The notes below the pieces were generated by a model, which made no database searches, was not told the DNA's origin, and was given only the letters and a program-made list of their open reading frames with translations. A DNA stretch of 64,000 nt from Streptomyces alfalfae (GTDB lineage Bacteria > Actinomycetota > Actinomycetes > Streptomycetales > Streptomycetaceae), in NCBI RefSeq assembly GCF_004127445.1, contig NZ_QEXM01000016.1:62001-126000 (forward strand). Reading direction: 5' to 3'. Shown here one piece after another: positions 17,279 through 25,907 of the stretch. Every line of letters starts with the position of its first letter. Within the stretch, counting starts at the first letter, position 1. The position numbers and the translations under genes were made by a program.

Positions 17279-17343
17279 GACTCCAGCGTAACGGCTGCGG
17301 CAACCGTTTCCCTCCGGGGTGGGTCCGGCCCCCGGGCCCGCGC

Positions 17344-18579
17344 CTACGGGGCCGGAGGGGCGGAGGTGCTGGTGTCCGGGGGCGCGGCCTCGTCGTCGGA
17401 GGTGGCCACCCACGTGCCCGCGGCGGCCGCCGCCACCAGCACCGCCCCCGCCACGCCGAGCGTGATCCGGCGGCGTCGCGCGGAGGCCCGGTGCTTCGCG
17501 GAGCCCGGCCGCGCCGCTCCCGAGGCCCGCGGGGCGCGTGCCGTGCCGCGGGCGCCGCCGGCCAGCTCGTCGGGGCCCGGCACCCGCATGGAGGTGTGCG
17601 TGTCGCGGTTGGAGTCGGCGGGCGCGGCCCCCGGCACCAGGGGCACCGCGCCCCGCCGGGGAGCGGCCTCGCGCGGCTCGGGGTCGGACTCCTCGTGCGC
17701 CGCCTCGGCCGGTGAGGCCTCGGTGTCCGGCTCGTCGACGTCCAGCGGCGGCATCCCCGCGACCAGCGGCAGCAGCTCCCGCAGGCGGGCGGCCAGCTCG
17801 GAGGCGCGCAGCCGGGACGCGGGGGCCTTGGCGAGGCACTGGACGATGAGCTGCCACAGCTCCTCGGGGATGCCCGGCAGGGGCACCACGGTCTCGGTGA
17901 CGTGGCGCCGCAGGATCGCCCCGGGGTGGCCGCCCCCGAAGGGGGTGAAGCCGGCCAGGAGTTCGTACAGGACCGTGGCGAGGGCGTAGATGTCGACGGC
18001 GGCGCGCGGCGGCAGGCCCTCGATGATCTCGGGGGCGAGGTAGTCCGGGGTGCCGATGATCTTCGCGGCGCGGGTCCTGCGCGGGGAGTCGATCAGCTTG
18101 GCGACGCCGAAGTCGGTGAGCAGGGCGGGGTGCGCGCCGCCGGGTCCGAGGGGGCCCTGCATGTCCAGGAGGACGTTCTCGGGCTTGACGTCCCGGTGCA
18201 CGATGCCCGCGGCGTGCGCGGCGGCGAGGCCGTCGGCGACGTCCGCGACGATGGCGACGGCCGCCTCGGGGGCCATGCGCCGCTCGCGGTCGAGGCGGGT
18301 GCGCAGATCGGTGCCGCGGACGAGGTCCATGACGAGGGCCAGGTCGTTGCCGTCGACCACCAGGTCGTGGACGCCCACCACGCGGGCGTGGTCGAGGCTG
18401 AGCAGGGCCGTGCGCTCCTGCACGAAGCGGCCGACGAGTTCCTGGTCGGAGGCCAGGTCCTCGCGCAGCAGCTTGATGGCGACGGGGCCTTCGGGCCCCT
18501 CGCCGAGCCACACCGTGCCGGCGCTGCCACGGCCCAGGATCTGGTGGGCGGTGTACCGGCTGCCGATCTTGCGCGTCAA
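17344..18579 (-). CDS. pkaB: Membrane-anchored Ser/Thr protein kinase, PkaB-like
   Basis: The 411-residue protein has a kinase domain at about residues 10-270. It shows the glycine loop GRGSAGTVW, Lys in VAIKLLRED (about 34), HRDVKPEN (about 128), DFG (about 156) and [10 protein letters not shown] Pro/Asp/Glu-rich juxtamembrane region and one membrane helix at about 373-393 follow, with a very short outer tail (TSTSAPPAP) and no PASTA or other sensor domain. In S. coelicolor pkaB and pkaA (SCO2973/2974) lie in this position beside prfB, which supports the symbol. Targets are unknown; the FHA-domain ATPase upstream is a plausible partner. Confidence 0.88.
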   Translation of the reverse strand: MTRKIGSRYTAHQILGRGSAGTVWLGEGPEGPVAIKLLREDLASDQELVGRFVQERTALLSLDHARVVGVHDLVVDGNDLALVMDLVRGTDLRTRLDRERRMAPEAAVAIVADVADGLAAAHAAGIVHRDVKPENVLLDMQGPLGPGGAHPALLTDFGVAKLIDSPRRTRAAKIIGTPDYLAPEIIEGLPPRAAVDIYALATVLYELLAGFTPFGGGHPGAILRRHVTETVVPLPGIPEELWQLIVQCLAKAPASRLRASELAARLRELLPLVAGMPPLDVDEPDTEASPAEAAHEESDPEPREAAPRRGAVPLVPGAAPADSNRDTHTSMRVPGPDELAGGARGTARAPRASGAARPGSAKHRASARRRRITLGVAGAVLVAAAAAGTWVATSDDEAAPPDTSTSAPPAP

Positions 18580-18718
18580 GACTGCTCCTACGGATGCGTG
18601 TTGGCGACAAAACTACGCGGCCTTGCCGCCAACCTTCACTCCGGGAGCGGAAATCACTCCGCAGGTGTCGACAAATCCCCACACCGAGCCGGGGATCGTC
18701 GCTCCGGGACGCGTCGCG

Positions 18719-20407
18719 CTACTTGCCGCCGAGGTCCCCGACCCAGCCGCTGACGGTGTCGTACCAGTCCGTGAGCTGCTCCCAGTAGCCCTTCGTCGTC
18801 CCGATCCACTCCTGCAGCGGGCTGAACTCCCAGACCAGCCAGCTCACGACGAAGAGGATGACGATCGTGAACAGGCAGCCCTTGAGGCAGCCGAGGCCCG
18901 GGATCCTCATCGGGTTGGCGCTGCGCTGCCGCGGCTGGCGCGGCTCGCGCGCGGGGCGCGGGGCGGGCTGCTGGGGCGGCGGGGCCTGCGGGGGCGCCGC
19001 GTACTGCTGGGGCCGGTGCTGCGGCTGCTGCTGCGGCGCGGGCGCGTACTGCTGCTGCGGGCGCCGGTCACGGGCCTGCCCGCGGGGCTGCTGCGGCGCG
19101 TACTGCTGGGGGTGCTGCTGCTGCGGCTGCTGCTGGGGCCTGGCCACCTGACGCTGGGGGCGGCGGCGCAGCGGGTCCTGGCTGGGGTCGAGGTAGGACT
19201 GGACCTGTGTCTGTTCGTTGCGGTCGCGGGCCGCGCGCATCTGGTTCTGCCAGGGGTGCGGCTCGTTCGGGTCCGCGCCGGGGTCGTTCGGCGGCACGGG
19301 CGGCATGACCGCGGTCGGGTCGGCAGCGCCCCGGTTGTTCGGCAGCACGGAGGTCGGGTCGGCGTCGCCGGGGCCCTGGCCGTGGCCGGTGCTCTGCATG
19401 ACGCTGGTCGCCGCGTTCGGGTCGTACGAGCCCGCGTTGCTCGGCAGCACCTGCGTGGGGTCGGCCGCGCCGGGGGCGTCGGGGACGTGGGCGGGCGCCG
19501 GGTCGGGCGTCAGCAGGGCACCGACGCCCTCCGCGGCGGCGATCTGCGCCGGGGTGGAGTGCACGCCGATGCCGTCGGCGACCGTGCGCAGCCCGCGGGC
19601 GAGGTTCTCGGCGCTGGGGCGGCGGTCGGGGTCCTTGTCCAGGCAGCGCTCGATGACCGTCCACAGGGGGTCCGGCACGGTGGAGGGGCGGCGCGGCTCG
19701 GCGCTGAGATGCTGGTGCAGGACTTCGAGCGCCGAGTCGCCGCTGAACGGCGGGCGGCCCGTGACCAGCTCGTACAGCAGGATGCCCGCGCCGTAGACGT
19801 CGACGGCGCTGGTCTGCGGACGGCCCTCGGCGGACTCGGGCGCGACGTACGCGGGCGTGCCCACGAACTCATGGGTCCTGGTCAGGCCGGGAGAGTCCGC
19901 GAGGCGGGCGATGCCGAAGTCCGTGAGCATCGGGTGCATGCCCTCGCCGTCCTGCTTGAGCAGGACGTTCGCGGGCTTCAGGTCGCGGTGCACGACGCCG
20001 TCGGCGTGGCTCGCGGCGAGCGCGTCGGCGATCTGGGCGGTCAGGAGCGCCGCGGCGACGGGCGTGAACGGTCCGTTCTCGCGCAGGTAGCGGTGCAGGT
20101 CCGGGCCGTCGACGAGGTCCATGACCAGAGCGAGGAGGTCGCCCTCGACGACCAGGTCGCGCGTCCTGACGATGTTCTCGTGGGTGAGCCTGAGCAGGAC
20201 GGACCGCTCCCGCAGGAAGCGCATCACGACGTCCGCGTCGTTGGCGAGCTCTTCCTTGAGGACCTTGATCGCGACGGTCTCGCCGGGCTGGCCGGGAACG
20301 GCCGCCTCGGCACCCGCCGTCTCCCGCTGGCGGGCTCGCCAGACGGTGCCCGTGGCGCCGCGCCCGAGCGGCTCCTCGAGCAGGTACTTGCTGCCTACCG
20401 GCCGCAC
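18719..20407 (-). CDS. pkaA: Membrane-anchored Ser/Thr protein kinase, PkaA-like
   Basis: I use GTG 20407 (RPVGSKYLLEEPLGRG), preceded by GGGAG; the longer frame to 20614 has no kinase-like N-terminus. The 562-residue protein has the kinase domain at 5-270 with GRGATGTVW, VAIKVLKEE, HRDLKPANVLL, DFG and GTPAYVAPES. A long linker rich in Asp-Pro-Thr and then Gln/Pro/Arg (QQPQQQ runs) follows. One membrane helix (about 505-525) and a 40-residue outer tail with several Trp end the protein. It is transcribed toward pkaB, 139 bases apart, and away from the FHA gene. A tiny overlapping frame at the start (ATG 20411) reads only MTCGR and could act as a regulatory leader, though this is speculative. 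Confidence 0.88.
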   Translation of the reverse strand: MRPVGSKYLLEEPLGRGATGTVWRARQRETAGAEAAVPGQPGETVAIKVLKEELANDADVVMRFLRERSVLLRLTHENIVRTRDLVVEGDLLALVMDLVDGPDLHRYLRENGPFTPVAAALLTAQIADALAASHADGVVHRDLKPANVLLKQDGEGMHPMLTDFGIARLADSPGLTRTHEFVGTPAYVAPESAEGRPQTSAVDVYGAGILLYELVTGRPPFSGDSALEVLHQHLSAEPRRPSTVPDPLWTVIERCLDKDPDRRPSAENLARGLRTVADGIGVHSTPAQIAAAEGVGALLTPDPAPAHVPDAPGAADPTQVLPSNAGSYDPNAATSVMQSTGHGQGPGDADPTSVLPNNRGAADPTAVMPPVPPNDPGADPNEPHPWQNQMRAARDRNEQTQVQSYLDPSQDPLRRRPQRQVARPQQQPQQQHPQQYAPQQPRGQARDRRPQQQYAPAPQQQPQHRPQQYAAPPQAPPPQQPAPRPAREPRQPRQRSANPMRIPGLGCLKGCLFTIVILFVVSWLVWEFSPLQEWIGTTKGYWEQLTDWYDTVSGWVGDLGGK

Positions 20408-20788
20408 GTCATGCGCTCCCTGCTGGTCTGGCTGGTCCCGTCCGGACGCCGATGCGGCCCGGGGGTCTCTTCCCGAAAGATGTTCCGACCCACTGTAGTG
20501 CTGCCGGAGGGGGCGCCGGCCGAACGGATTCCGACGGTCCGCCGCCCGACGGAAAGACGCTCTTCCGTGGCCGATGGTTGCCGGAGCGACGCCCTCAACG
20601 GTCCAAGCAGGCACTTTTCCGAGCAGAGCCGACCATTCAAGATCACAAACGAGTGGCCGCCGGGCGTGTTGTCAGCGGCAGGTGACAGGATGCCCCCAGT
20701 ACTGGCCGACGTGCCCGTGTGCGGTGGGGGGAATCACAGCGCGAGTCCCCGCGCCGGGCGCCCAGCGCAGAAGGGACCGCTGACGGCG
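20408..20788. promoter_or_regulatory. Divergent promoter region pkaA / FHA-ATPase gene
   Basis: This 381-base gap separates the kinase and FHA genes and is less GC-rich around 20600-20660 (AAGATCACAAACGAG). A TGTCA-N8-TGACA inverted repeat lies at about 20670-20687. No open frame in the gap has coding character. The gap should contain both promoters. Confidence 0.4.
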
Positions 20789-23700
20789 ATGCAGATCCGG
20801 CTGACCGTCCTCGGGCCGCGCAGCGGCCAGACCGAGCAGCAAGGCCGCCCCACGGCGGCGACCGGGGCGCAGGGCGCCTGTGACGTCCTGGTCACCGCGC
20901 CCGCGGGGACCGCGCTCGCCGCGGTGGCCTCGGGCCTCGCCACGGCCGTCGCGGGCGCCGAGAGCCCCCTCGTGCTGTACGCGGGACCGGAGCGCCTCGA
21001 CGCCCAGCGGTGCACGCTCGGCGAGCCTCCCCTGATCGACGGCGCCGTGCTCTCCCTGGGGGCGCCCGGCGAGCCCGGCCCCGAGCTGGCGGAGGCCGCG
21101 GCCCAGCTGCACGTGGTGGCGGGGCCCGACGCCGGCGGCGTCCATCTGCTGCACGGCGGCCAGATCCGCGTCGGCCGCTCCGCCGAGGCGGACGTCGCGC
21201 TGGACGACCCCGACGTCTCCCGGCTGCACTGCGCGGTCACCCTCGCCGCGGACGGCCGCGTCACGGTCGAGGACCTCGGCTCGACGAACGGCACGTCCGT
21301 GGACGGCAGGGAGGTCACCGGACGCCCCGTGCCGGTCTCCACCGGCTCCCTGCTCCGGATAGGCGAGTCGGCGCTGCGCCTCGCGGACGGCGCCCTCGGC
21401 CCGGCCGCGGGGACCGGCGGCGCCCCGACCACGGCCCCCGACGGCGAGGGGCACGTGCGCGTGCGGCCCGCCGAGCACCCGCAGCCCGCCTTCCGGCCCC
21501 CGTCCGCCCCCGAGGCCGCCAGCCACCACGCGTACGGCACGGCGGGCTGGGGAGCCGCGGGCGACGCCGGCGCGGCCCCGGGGGCGCACGCGGCCCCGCC
21601 CGGCGCCCACCACCCCGGCGCCGCCGAGCCGTACGGCTCGGCGGGATGCGGAGCGGCGGGCCGGGCCCCGGCCGCCCCGCCCGCGGCGGGCGACCCGCCC
21701 GGCGCCGAGCGGGCGCGCGTGGGGACGCCGCCGCGCGGGACGGCGGTGCCGCGCTCCGTGCGCAGGCGCGGCGGCCTCTCCGCCTGGGCCCGGCGCCTGA
21801 CCGGGGCCAGGGACGGCGAGCAGGGCCGCGGCGCCCCCGGGTCCCCCGACCTCTACGAGGACGACGGCTTCGACGACGAGGAGTTCGGCGCCGCCCCCGA
21901 GCCGACCCCGGAGGAGCTCGCCGTGGCCGCCGCCGCGCGGACCCCGGAGTCCTGGCCCGACCCCGCGGCCCTGCTGCTCACGGCCCTCGGCCCGGGCCCC
22001 CGCCTCTGGGAGCGCGGCCCCGGCCACCCGGAGGCCCTCGCGGTGCGGCTCGGCACGGTCGACCGGGTCGGCCCCGGCGACCAGGGGCTGCTGCCCGCCG
22101 TGCCCGTCACGGTCGGCCTGCGGGAGGCGGGCGCGCTCGGCCTCGCCGGGCCCCGCGAGCGGCTGAGCGGCCTGGCCAGGGCCGTCGTCGCCCAGCTCGG
22201 CGCGCTGCACTCGCCCGACACCCTGGAGATCGTGCTGATCAGCACGGACCGGGCACGCCCCACCGCGCGGCGCACCGCCGAGTGGGCCTGGCTCGGCTGG
22301 CTGCCCCACCTGCGGCCCACGCACGGCCAGGACTGCCGCCTCCTCCTGGCCTACGACCGCGAGCAGGCCGCGGCCCGCACGGACGAGCTTCTGCGGCGGC
22401 TCGACGACCGCATCGCCGACGAGGACCGGGGCGCGGCACGGGCCGGGGCGCCCGCGTCGCACACGGTCGTGATCGTCGACGGCGACCCGGGGGCCGCCGG
22501 GCTGCGGGAGGCCACCACCCGCCTGGCCGGGGAGGGCGCCCGCGCGGGGATACACGTGGTGTGCCTCGCCGAGACCGAGGCCGCCTCGCCCGCCTCCCCG
22601 GTCCTCGACACGTACGAGGCGGCCTGCGCGGTCTCGCCCGCCTTCCGCGCGTGCGGGGCCGTGGCGCTCCTCAGCGGGGACGTGGCGACCGCGCTGCGGC
22701 TGATGCGGACGGCGGGCGGACGCCCCGCGGGGCACGGCACCGTCGCCGCGGTGGACGCGGTGTCCGCCGCCTGGGCCGAGCGGTTCGCGCGGGCTCTGGC
22801 GCCGCTGCGCGCCGACGGCGGCCCCGGCGAGGGGCACACGCGCGTGTCCGCGCCGCTGCCCCAGGCCGCGCGGCTGCTGGACGAGCTGGGGCTCGCGCGG
22901 GCGACGCCCGCCTCGCTGATGGCCCGCTGGGCGGCGGCGGGCGACGACCCCGAGGCGCTCGGCGGCCGTGCCCTCGCGGTGCTGGGGGCCGGGCCGCGCG
23001 GTCCGGTCGTCGCCGACCTCGCCGCCGACGGGCCGCATCTGCTCGCCGAGGGCCCCGCGGGCAGCGGGCGCACCGAGCTGCTGCGCTCCCTGGCCGCGTC
23101 CCTCGCCGCCGCCGAGCGGCCCGACCGGCTCGGCATCGTGCTCGTCGACGGACGGGACAGCGGCGGCTCGGGCGGCGCGGCGGGACGGCAGGGCGCGGGG
23201 CTCGGGGTCTGCACCGACCTGCCGCACGTCACGACGCACCTGGTGGCGAACGACCCGGTCCGCATGCGGGAGTTCGCCCAGTCCCTGGCCGCCGAGCTGA
23301 AGCGGCGCGCCGAGCTGCTCGGCAGGCTCGGCTTCACCGAGTGGCACACGCAGCGGGAGATCTCGGGGCGGATGGTGGCCCAGCGCTCGCCGTCGTCCGC
23401 CGGCGGCGGGGCCTTCAGGGCGTCCGCCGCCAGGGCGTCCGCGGCGGCCGGCGGCCAAGGGGCCACCGGTGCCCCGGGCGGGTACGACGCCTCCGGCGCG
23501 GCGGGCGGCGCGGGGCCCTCCCCCGCGACCGGCCCCGGGGCTCAGGGAGCGCCCGGCGACGCCCCGCCGGGCGCGGTGGACGCCCCCGGCTCCCCCTCCG
23601 TGCCGCCCCAGGCGGCAGGGGGCGACATCGAGACGCCGCCCAGCGCCACGATGCGGCTGCGGCCCGCCGCGCGGCAGCGCGTGGAGCCGGGGCCGCCGCT

Positions 23701-24208
23701 GCCCCGGCTCGTGGTGATCGTCGACGACTTCGACGCGCTGCTCTCGCCCGCCCTCGGCTCCCCCGGGCGGCCCGCGGCCGGATCGGTCGTGCGCGCGCTG
23801 GAGGCCGTGGCGCGCGACGGCGAGCGGCTCGGGGTGCATCTCGTGGCGTCCACCGGCCGCTGCGAGCGGATGCCGGAGACCGAGCTGGGGCAGCGGGCCT
23901 CGCTGCACGTGGCCCTGGACGCGGTGACCGCGGGGCCCGACGAACCGGCCCCCGGGCGGGGCGAGCTGCGCTCCCCGGACGGCCGGGCCACGCCCTTCCA
24001 GGCGGGCCGGGTCACGGGACGCATTCCCCGTACGGCGACGCTGCGGCCCACGGTCGTGCCGCTGGAGTGGGAGCGGATGGGCGATCCGCCCGCCAGGCGG
24101 CCCGTCCGGGAGCTGGGCAACGGCCCGACGGACCTCGCCCTGCTCGCGAGCGCCCTGGAGCGAGCGGCGCGTTCGGTGTCGGCGGAGGAGGTCCCGTCCT
24201 TACTGTGA
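20789..24208 (+). CDS. FHA-domain, EssC/EccC-like FtsK/SpoIIIE-type protein
   Basis: Start ATG 20789 gives 1,139 residues. Residues 1-95 are a ubiquitin-like N-terminus. A classical FHA phosphothreonine-binding domain is at about 115-180 (IRVGRSAEADVALDDPDVSRLHCAV...DLGSTNGTSVDG). A Pro/Ala/Gly-rich linker leads to two FtsK/EssC-like ATPase modules, the first starting LWERGPGHPEALAVRLG. The second has Walker A-like GPAGSGRT, where Lys is replaced by Arg, and Walker B VVIVDDFDALL. Unlike EssC or EccC there are no membrane helices, so it is probably soluble. It is divergent from two kinases, one of whose products it may read. ATP hydrolysis may be lost. A second low-complexity insert lies near residues 870-960. 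Confidence 0.8.
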   Translation: MQIRLTVLGPRSGQTEQQGRPTAATGAQGACDVLVTAPAGTALAAVASGLATAVAGAESPLVLYAGPERLDAQRCTLGEPPLIDGAVLSLGAPGEPGPELAEAAAQLHVVAGPDAGGVHLLHGGQIRVGRSAEADVALDDPDVSRLHCAVTLAADGRVTVEDLGSTNGTSVDGREVTGRPVPVSTGSLLRIGESALRLADGALGPAAGTGGAPTTAPDGEGHVRVRPAEHPQPAFRPPSAPEAASHHAYGTAGWGAAGDAGAAPGAHAAPPGAHHPGAAEPYGSAGCGAAGRAPAAPPAAGDPPGAERARVGTPPRGTAVPRSVRRRGGLSAWARRLTGARDGEQGRGAPGSPDLYEDDGFDDEEFGAAPEPTPEELAVAAAARTPESWPDPAALLLTALGPGPRLWERGPGHPEALAVRLGTVDRVGPGDQGLLPAVPVTVGLREAGALGLAGPRERLSGLARAVVAQLGALHSPDTLEIVLISTDRARPTARRTAEWAWLGWLPHLRPTHGQDCRLLLAYDREQAAARTDELLRRLDDRIADEDRGAARAGAPASHTVVIVDGDPGAAGLREATTRLAGEGARAGIHVVCLAETEAASPASPVLDTYEAACAVSPAFRACGAVALLSGDVATALRLMRTAGGRPAGHGTVAAVDAVSAAWAERFARALAPLRADGGPGEGHTRVSAPLPQAARLLDELGLARATPASLMARWAAAGDDPEALGGRALAVLGAGPRGPVVADLAADGPHLLAEGPAGSGRTELLRSLAASLAAAERPDRLGIVLVDGRDSGGSGGAAGRQGAGLGVCTDLPHVTTHLVANDPVRMREFAQSLAAELKRRAELLGRLGFTEWHTQREISGRMVAQRSPSSAGGGAFRASAARASAAAGGQGATGAPGGYDASGAAGGAGPSPATGPGAQGAPGDAPPGAVDAPGSPSVPPQAAGGDIETPPSATMRLRPAARQRVEPGPPLPRLVVIVDDFDALLSPALGSPGRPAAGSVVRALEAVARDGERLGVHLVASTGRCERMPETELGQRASLHVALDAVTAGPDEPAPGRGELRSPDGRATPFQAGRVTGRIPRTATLRPTVVPLEWERMGDPPARRPVRELGNGPTDLALLASALERAARSVSAEEVPSLL

Positions 24209-24511
24209 GCGGGACCGTGAGCGCGAGCGCGGGCGAGGCTGCGGGCGCGGGCGCGACGACCGGGTGCGGGCTCGCCGCCGCGCCGCTCCCGGCGGGCCCA
24301 CGCCCCGTCGGCGTCGTCGGGAGCCGCTGCCCGCCCCCGGTGACGGCTATCCGCACCCCTGACGGGAAAAGACCGCTTCGCGGCGCATGACGCCACGTCA
24401 CAACGCCATTACGATCAACGAGTTGACAGCGCAGGCCATCTTGCCGCCCCTCCCCGCCCGGGCGTAGACCAGACCCGGACGGGACTCGTCAGGGAAGAGA
24501 ACGGGGCAGTG
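24209..24511. promoter_or_regulatory. Region upstream of the sugar ABC operon
   Basis: This gap of about 300 bases begins with a repetitive GTGAGCGCGAGCGCGGGCG run and ends with the ribosome site of the binding-protein gene. A consensus-like TTGACA occurs at about 24423-24428, but no convincing -10 follows at 16-19 bases. A repressor operator would be expected here; I could not identify one. Confidence 0.35.
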
Positions 24512-25903
24512 ATGCGCAGCACTCTTCGTACACGCAGGGCTTCGCTACATCGGCGTACCACCGCCAGGATCGCCGCGGCCGTCGTCGCGGGCACGCTCGC
24601 GCTGACCGTCACCGCGTGCGGTGGCGACGACGACAAGGACGGCGAGGGAGGCAAGGGCGGGGGCAAGGACACCGGGACGGCGCTGAAGCTGCCGAAGCTG
24701 GACGGGGAGAGCGTCTCCGTGGCGGCCGTGTGGGGCGGCACGGAGCGCAAGGTCTTCCTGAAGGTGCTCGACGAGTTCGAGAAGAGGACGGGCGCCAAGG
24801 TCTCCTTCGTGCCCGCGCAGGACCCCATCATCAGCTTCCTCGAATCGAAGGTGGCGGGCGGGCAGCCGCCGGACGTCGCGATGCTGCCGCAGGTCGGCGC
24901 GATCGAGCAGGCCGTGGCGAACAAGTGGGCCAAGCCGGTCGGCCCCGAGGCCCAGAAGCAGCTGGAGAAGAATTACGCCAAGGGCTGGCAGGACCTCGGC
25001 TCGGTCGACGGCGAGCAGTACGGCGTGTATTTCAAGGCGGCCAACAAGTCGCTGGTCTGGTACAACGCGAAGGTCTTCGAGAACGCGGGGGTCAGCGTGC
25101 CCAAGACCTGGGACGACTTCACGAAGACGGCCCAGATGATCTACGACTCGGGTGTGCCGCCGGTATCGGTCGCGGGCGCCGACGCGTGGACGCTCACCGA
25201 CTGGTTCGAGAACGTCTACCTCTCCCAGGCGGGCCCCGAGAAGTACGACCGGCTCGCCAAGCACGAGATCAAGTGGACGGACCCCTCGGTCAAGGAGGCG
25301 CTGACCACCCTGGCGGAGATCTTCGGCGAGAAGGGCTTCGTCGCGGGCGGCGCGAGCCGTGCGCTGCAGACGGAGTTCCCGGCGTCCGTGAAGCAGACGT
25401 TCAAGGGCGGCGACCAGCCCGCCGCGGGCATGGTCTTCGAGGGCGACATGGTCTCGCTGGCGATCTCGGAGACCAAGGCGAAGGTCGGGACGGACGCCAA
25501 GGTGTTCCCCTTCCCCGCGGTCGGTGACGAGTCCCCCGCCGTGGTCGGCGGTGACGCGGCCGTCGCGCTGAAGGACAGCAAGGGCGCGCAGGCGCTGCTC
25601 ACGTTCCTCGCCTCGCCCGACGCGGCGAAGATCTGGGCCGAGGCGGGCGGCTTCATCTCGCCGAACAAGAGCCTGGACCTGGCGGCGTACCCGAACGACG
25701 TGCAGCGCGACATCGCCGAGAACCTGATCGCGGCCGGTGACGACATCCGCTTCGACATGTCCGACCAGGCCCCGCAGTCCTTCGGCGGCACGCCGGGCAA
25801 GGGCGAGTGGAAGGCGCTCCAGGACTTCCTGAAGAACCCGAAGGACGTCACGGGCACCCAGAAGGTACTGGAGACGGCCGCCGTCAAGGCGTACAAGGAC
25901 TGA
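24512..25903 (+). CDS. Sugar ABC transporter substrate-binding lipoprotein
   Basis: ATG 24512 follows GTG 24509 in the same frame; GGGG lies six bases before. The 463-residue protein has a basic N-terminus, a lipoprotein signal peptide with lipobox TVTAC and an Asp/Gly/Lys-rich linker. A family 1 extracellular solute-binding domain (alpha-glucoside/oligosaccharide type) follows, for instance YGVYFKAANKSLVWYNAKVFENAGV and AFGGTPGKGEWK-like ends. It should deliver an oligosaccharide to the two permeases that follow. Substrate identity is not evident. Confidence 0.9.
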   Translation: MRSTLRTRRASLHRRTTARIAAAVVAGTLALTVTACGGDDDKDGEGGKGGGKDTGTALKLPKLDGESVSVAAVWGGTERKVFLKVLDEFEKRTGAKVSFVPAQDPIISFLESKVAGGQPPDVAMLPQVGAIEQAVANKWAKPVGPEAQKQLEKNYAKGWQDLGSVDGEQYGVYFKAANKSLVWYNAKVFENAGVSVPKTWDDFTKTAQMIYDSGVPPVSVAGADAWTLTDWFENVYLSQAGPEKYDRLAKHEIKWTDPSVKEALTTLAEIFGEKGFVAGGASRALQTEFPASVKQTFKGGDQPAAGMVFEGDMVSLAISETKAKVGTDAKVFPFPAVGDESPAVVGGDAAVALKDSKGAQALLTFLASPDAAKIWAEAGGFISPNKSLDLAAYPNDVQRDIAENLIAAGDDIRFDMSDQAPQSFGGTPGKGEWKALQDFLKNPKDVTGTQKVLETAAVKAYKD

Positions 25904-25907
25904 CGCG

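Noticed and set aside
16172..18682. A single 836-residue frame joining prfB with sequence antisense to nothing but in frame across pkaB
   Set aside because: The upstream part is a wrong-frame reading of pkaB. RF2 starts at GTG 17278, where similarity begins.
20395..20646. An 83-codon minus-strand frame overlapping the pkaA start
   Set aside because: No ribosome site, no family features, and it ends just inside the kinase start; probably part of the leader.
18050..20788. Long plus-strand extension ahead of the FHA gene
   Set aside because: It lies antisense to the kinase genes; the FHA protein's recognisable sequence begins at ATG 20789.
24209..24402. Extension of the frame beyond the FHA gene stop (other plus frame to 24390)
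   Set aside because: It is a different frame of low-complexity sequence; the ATPase frame ends cleanly at 24208.
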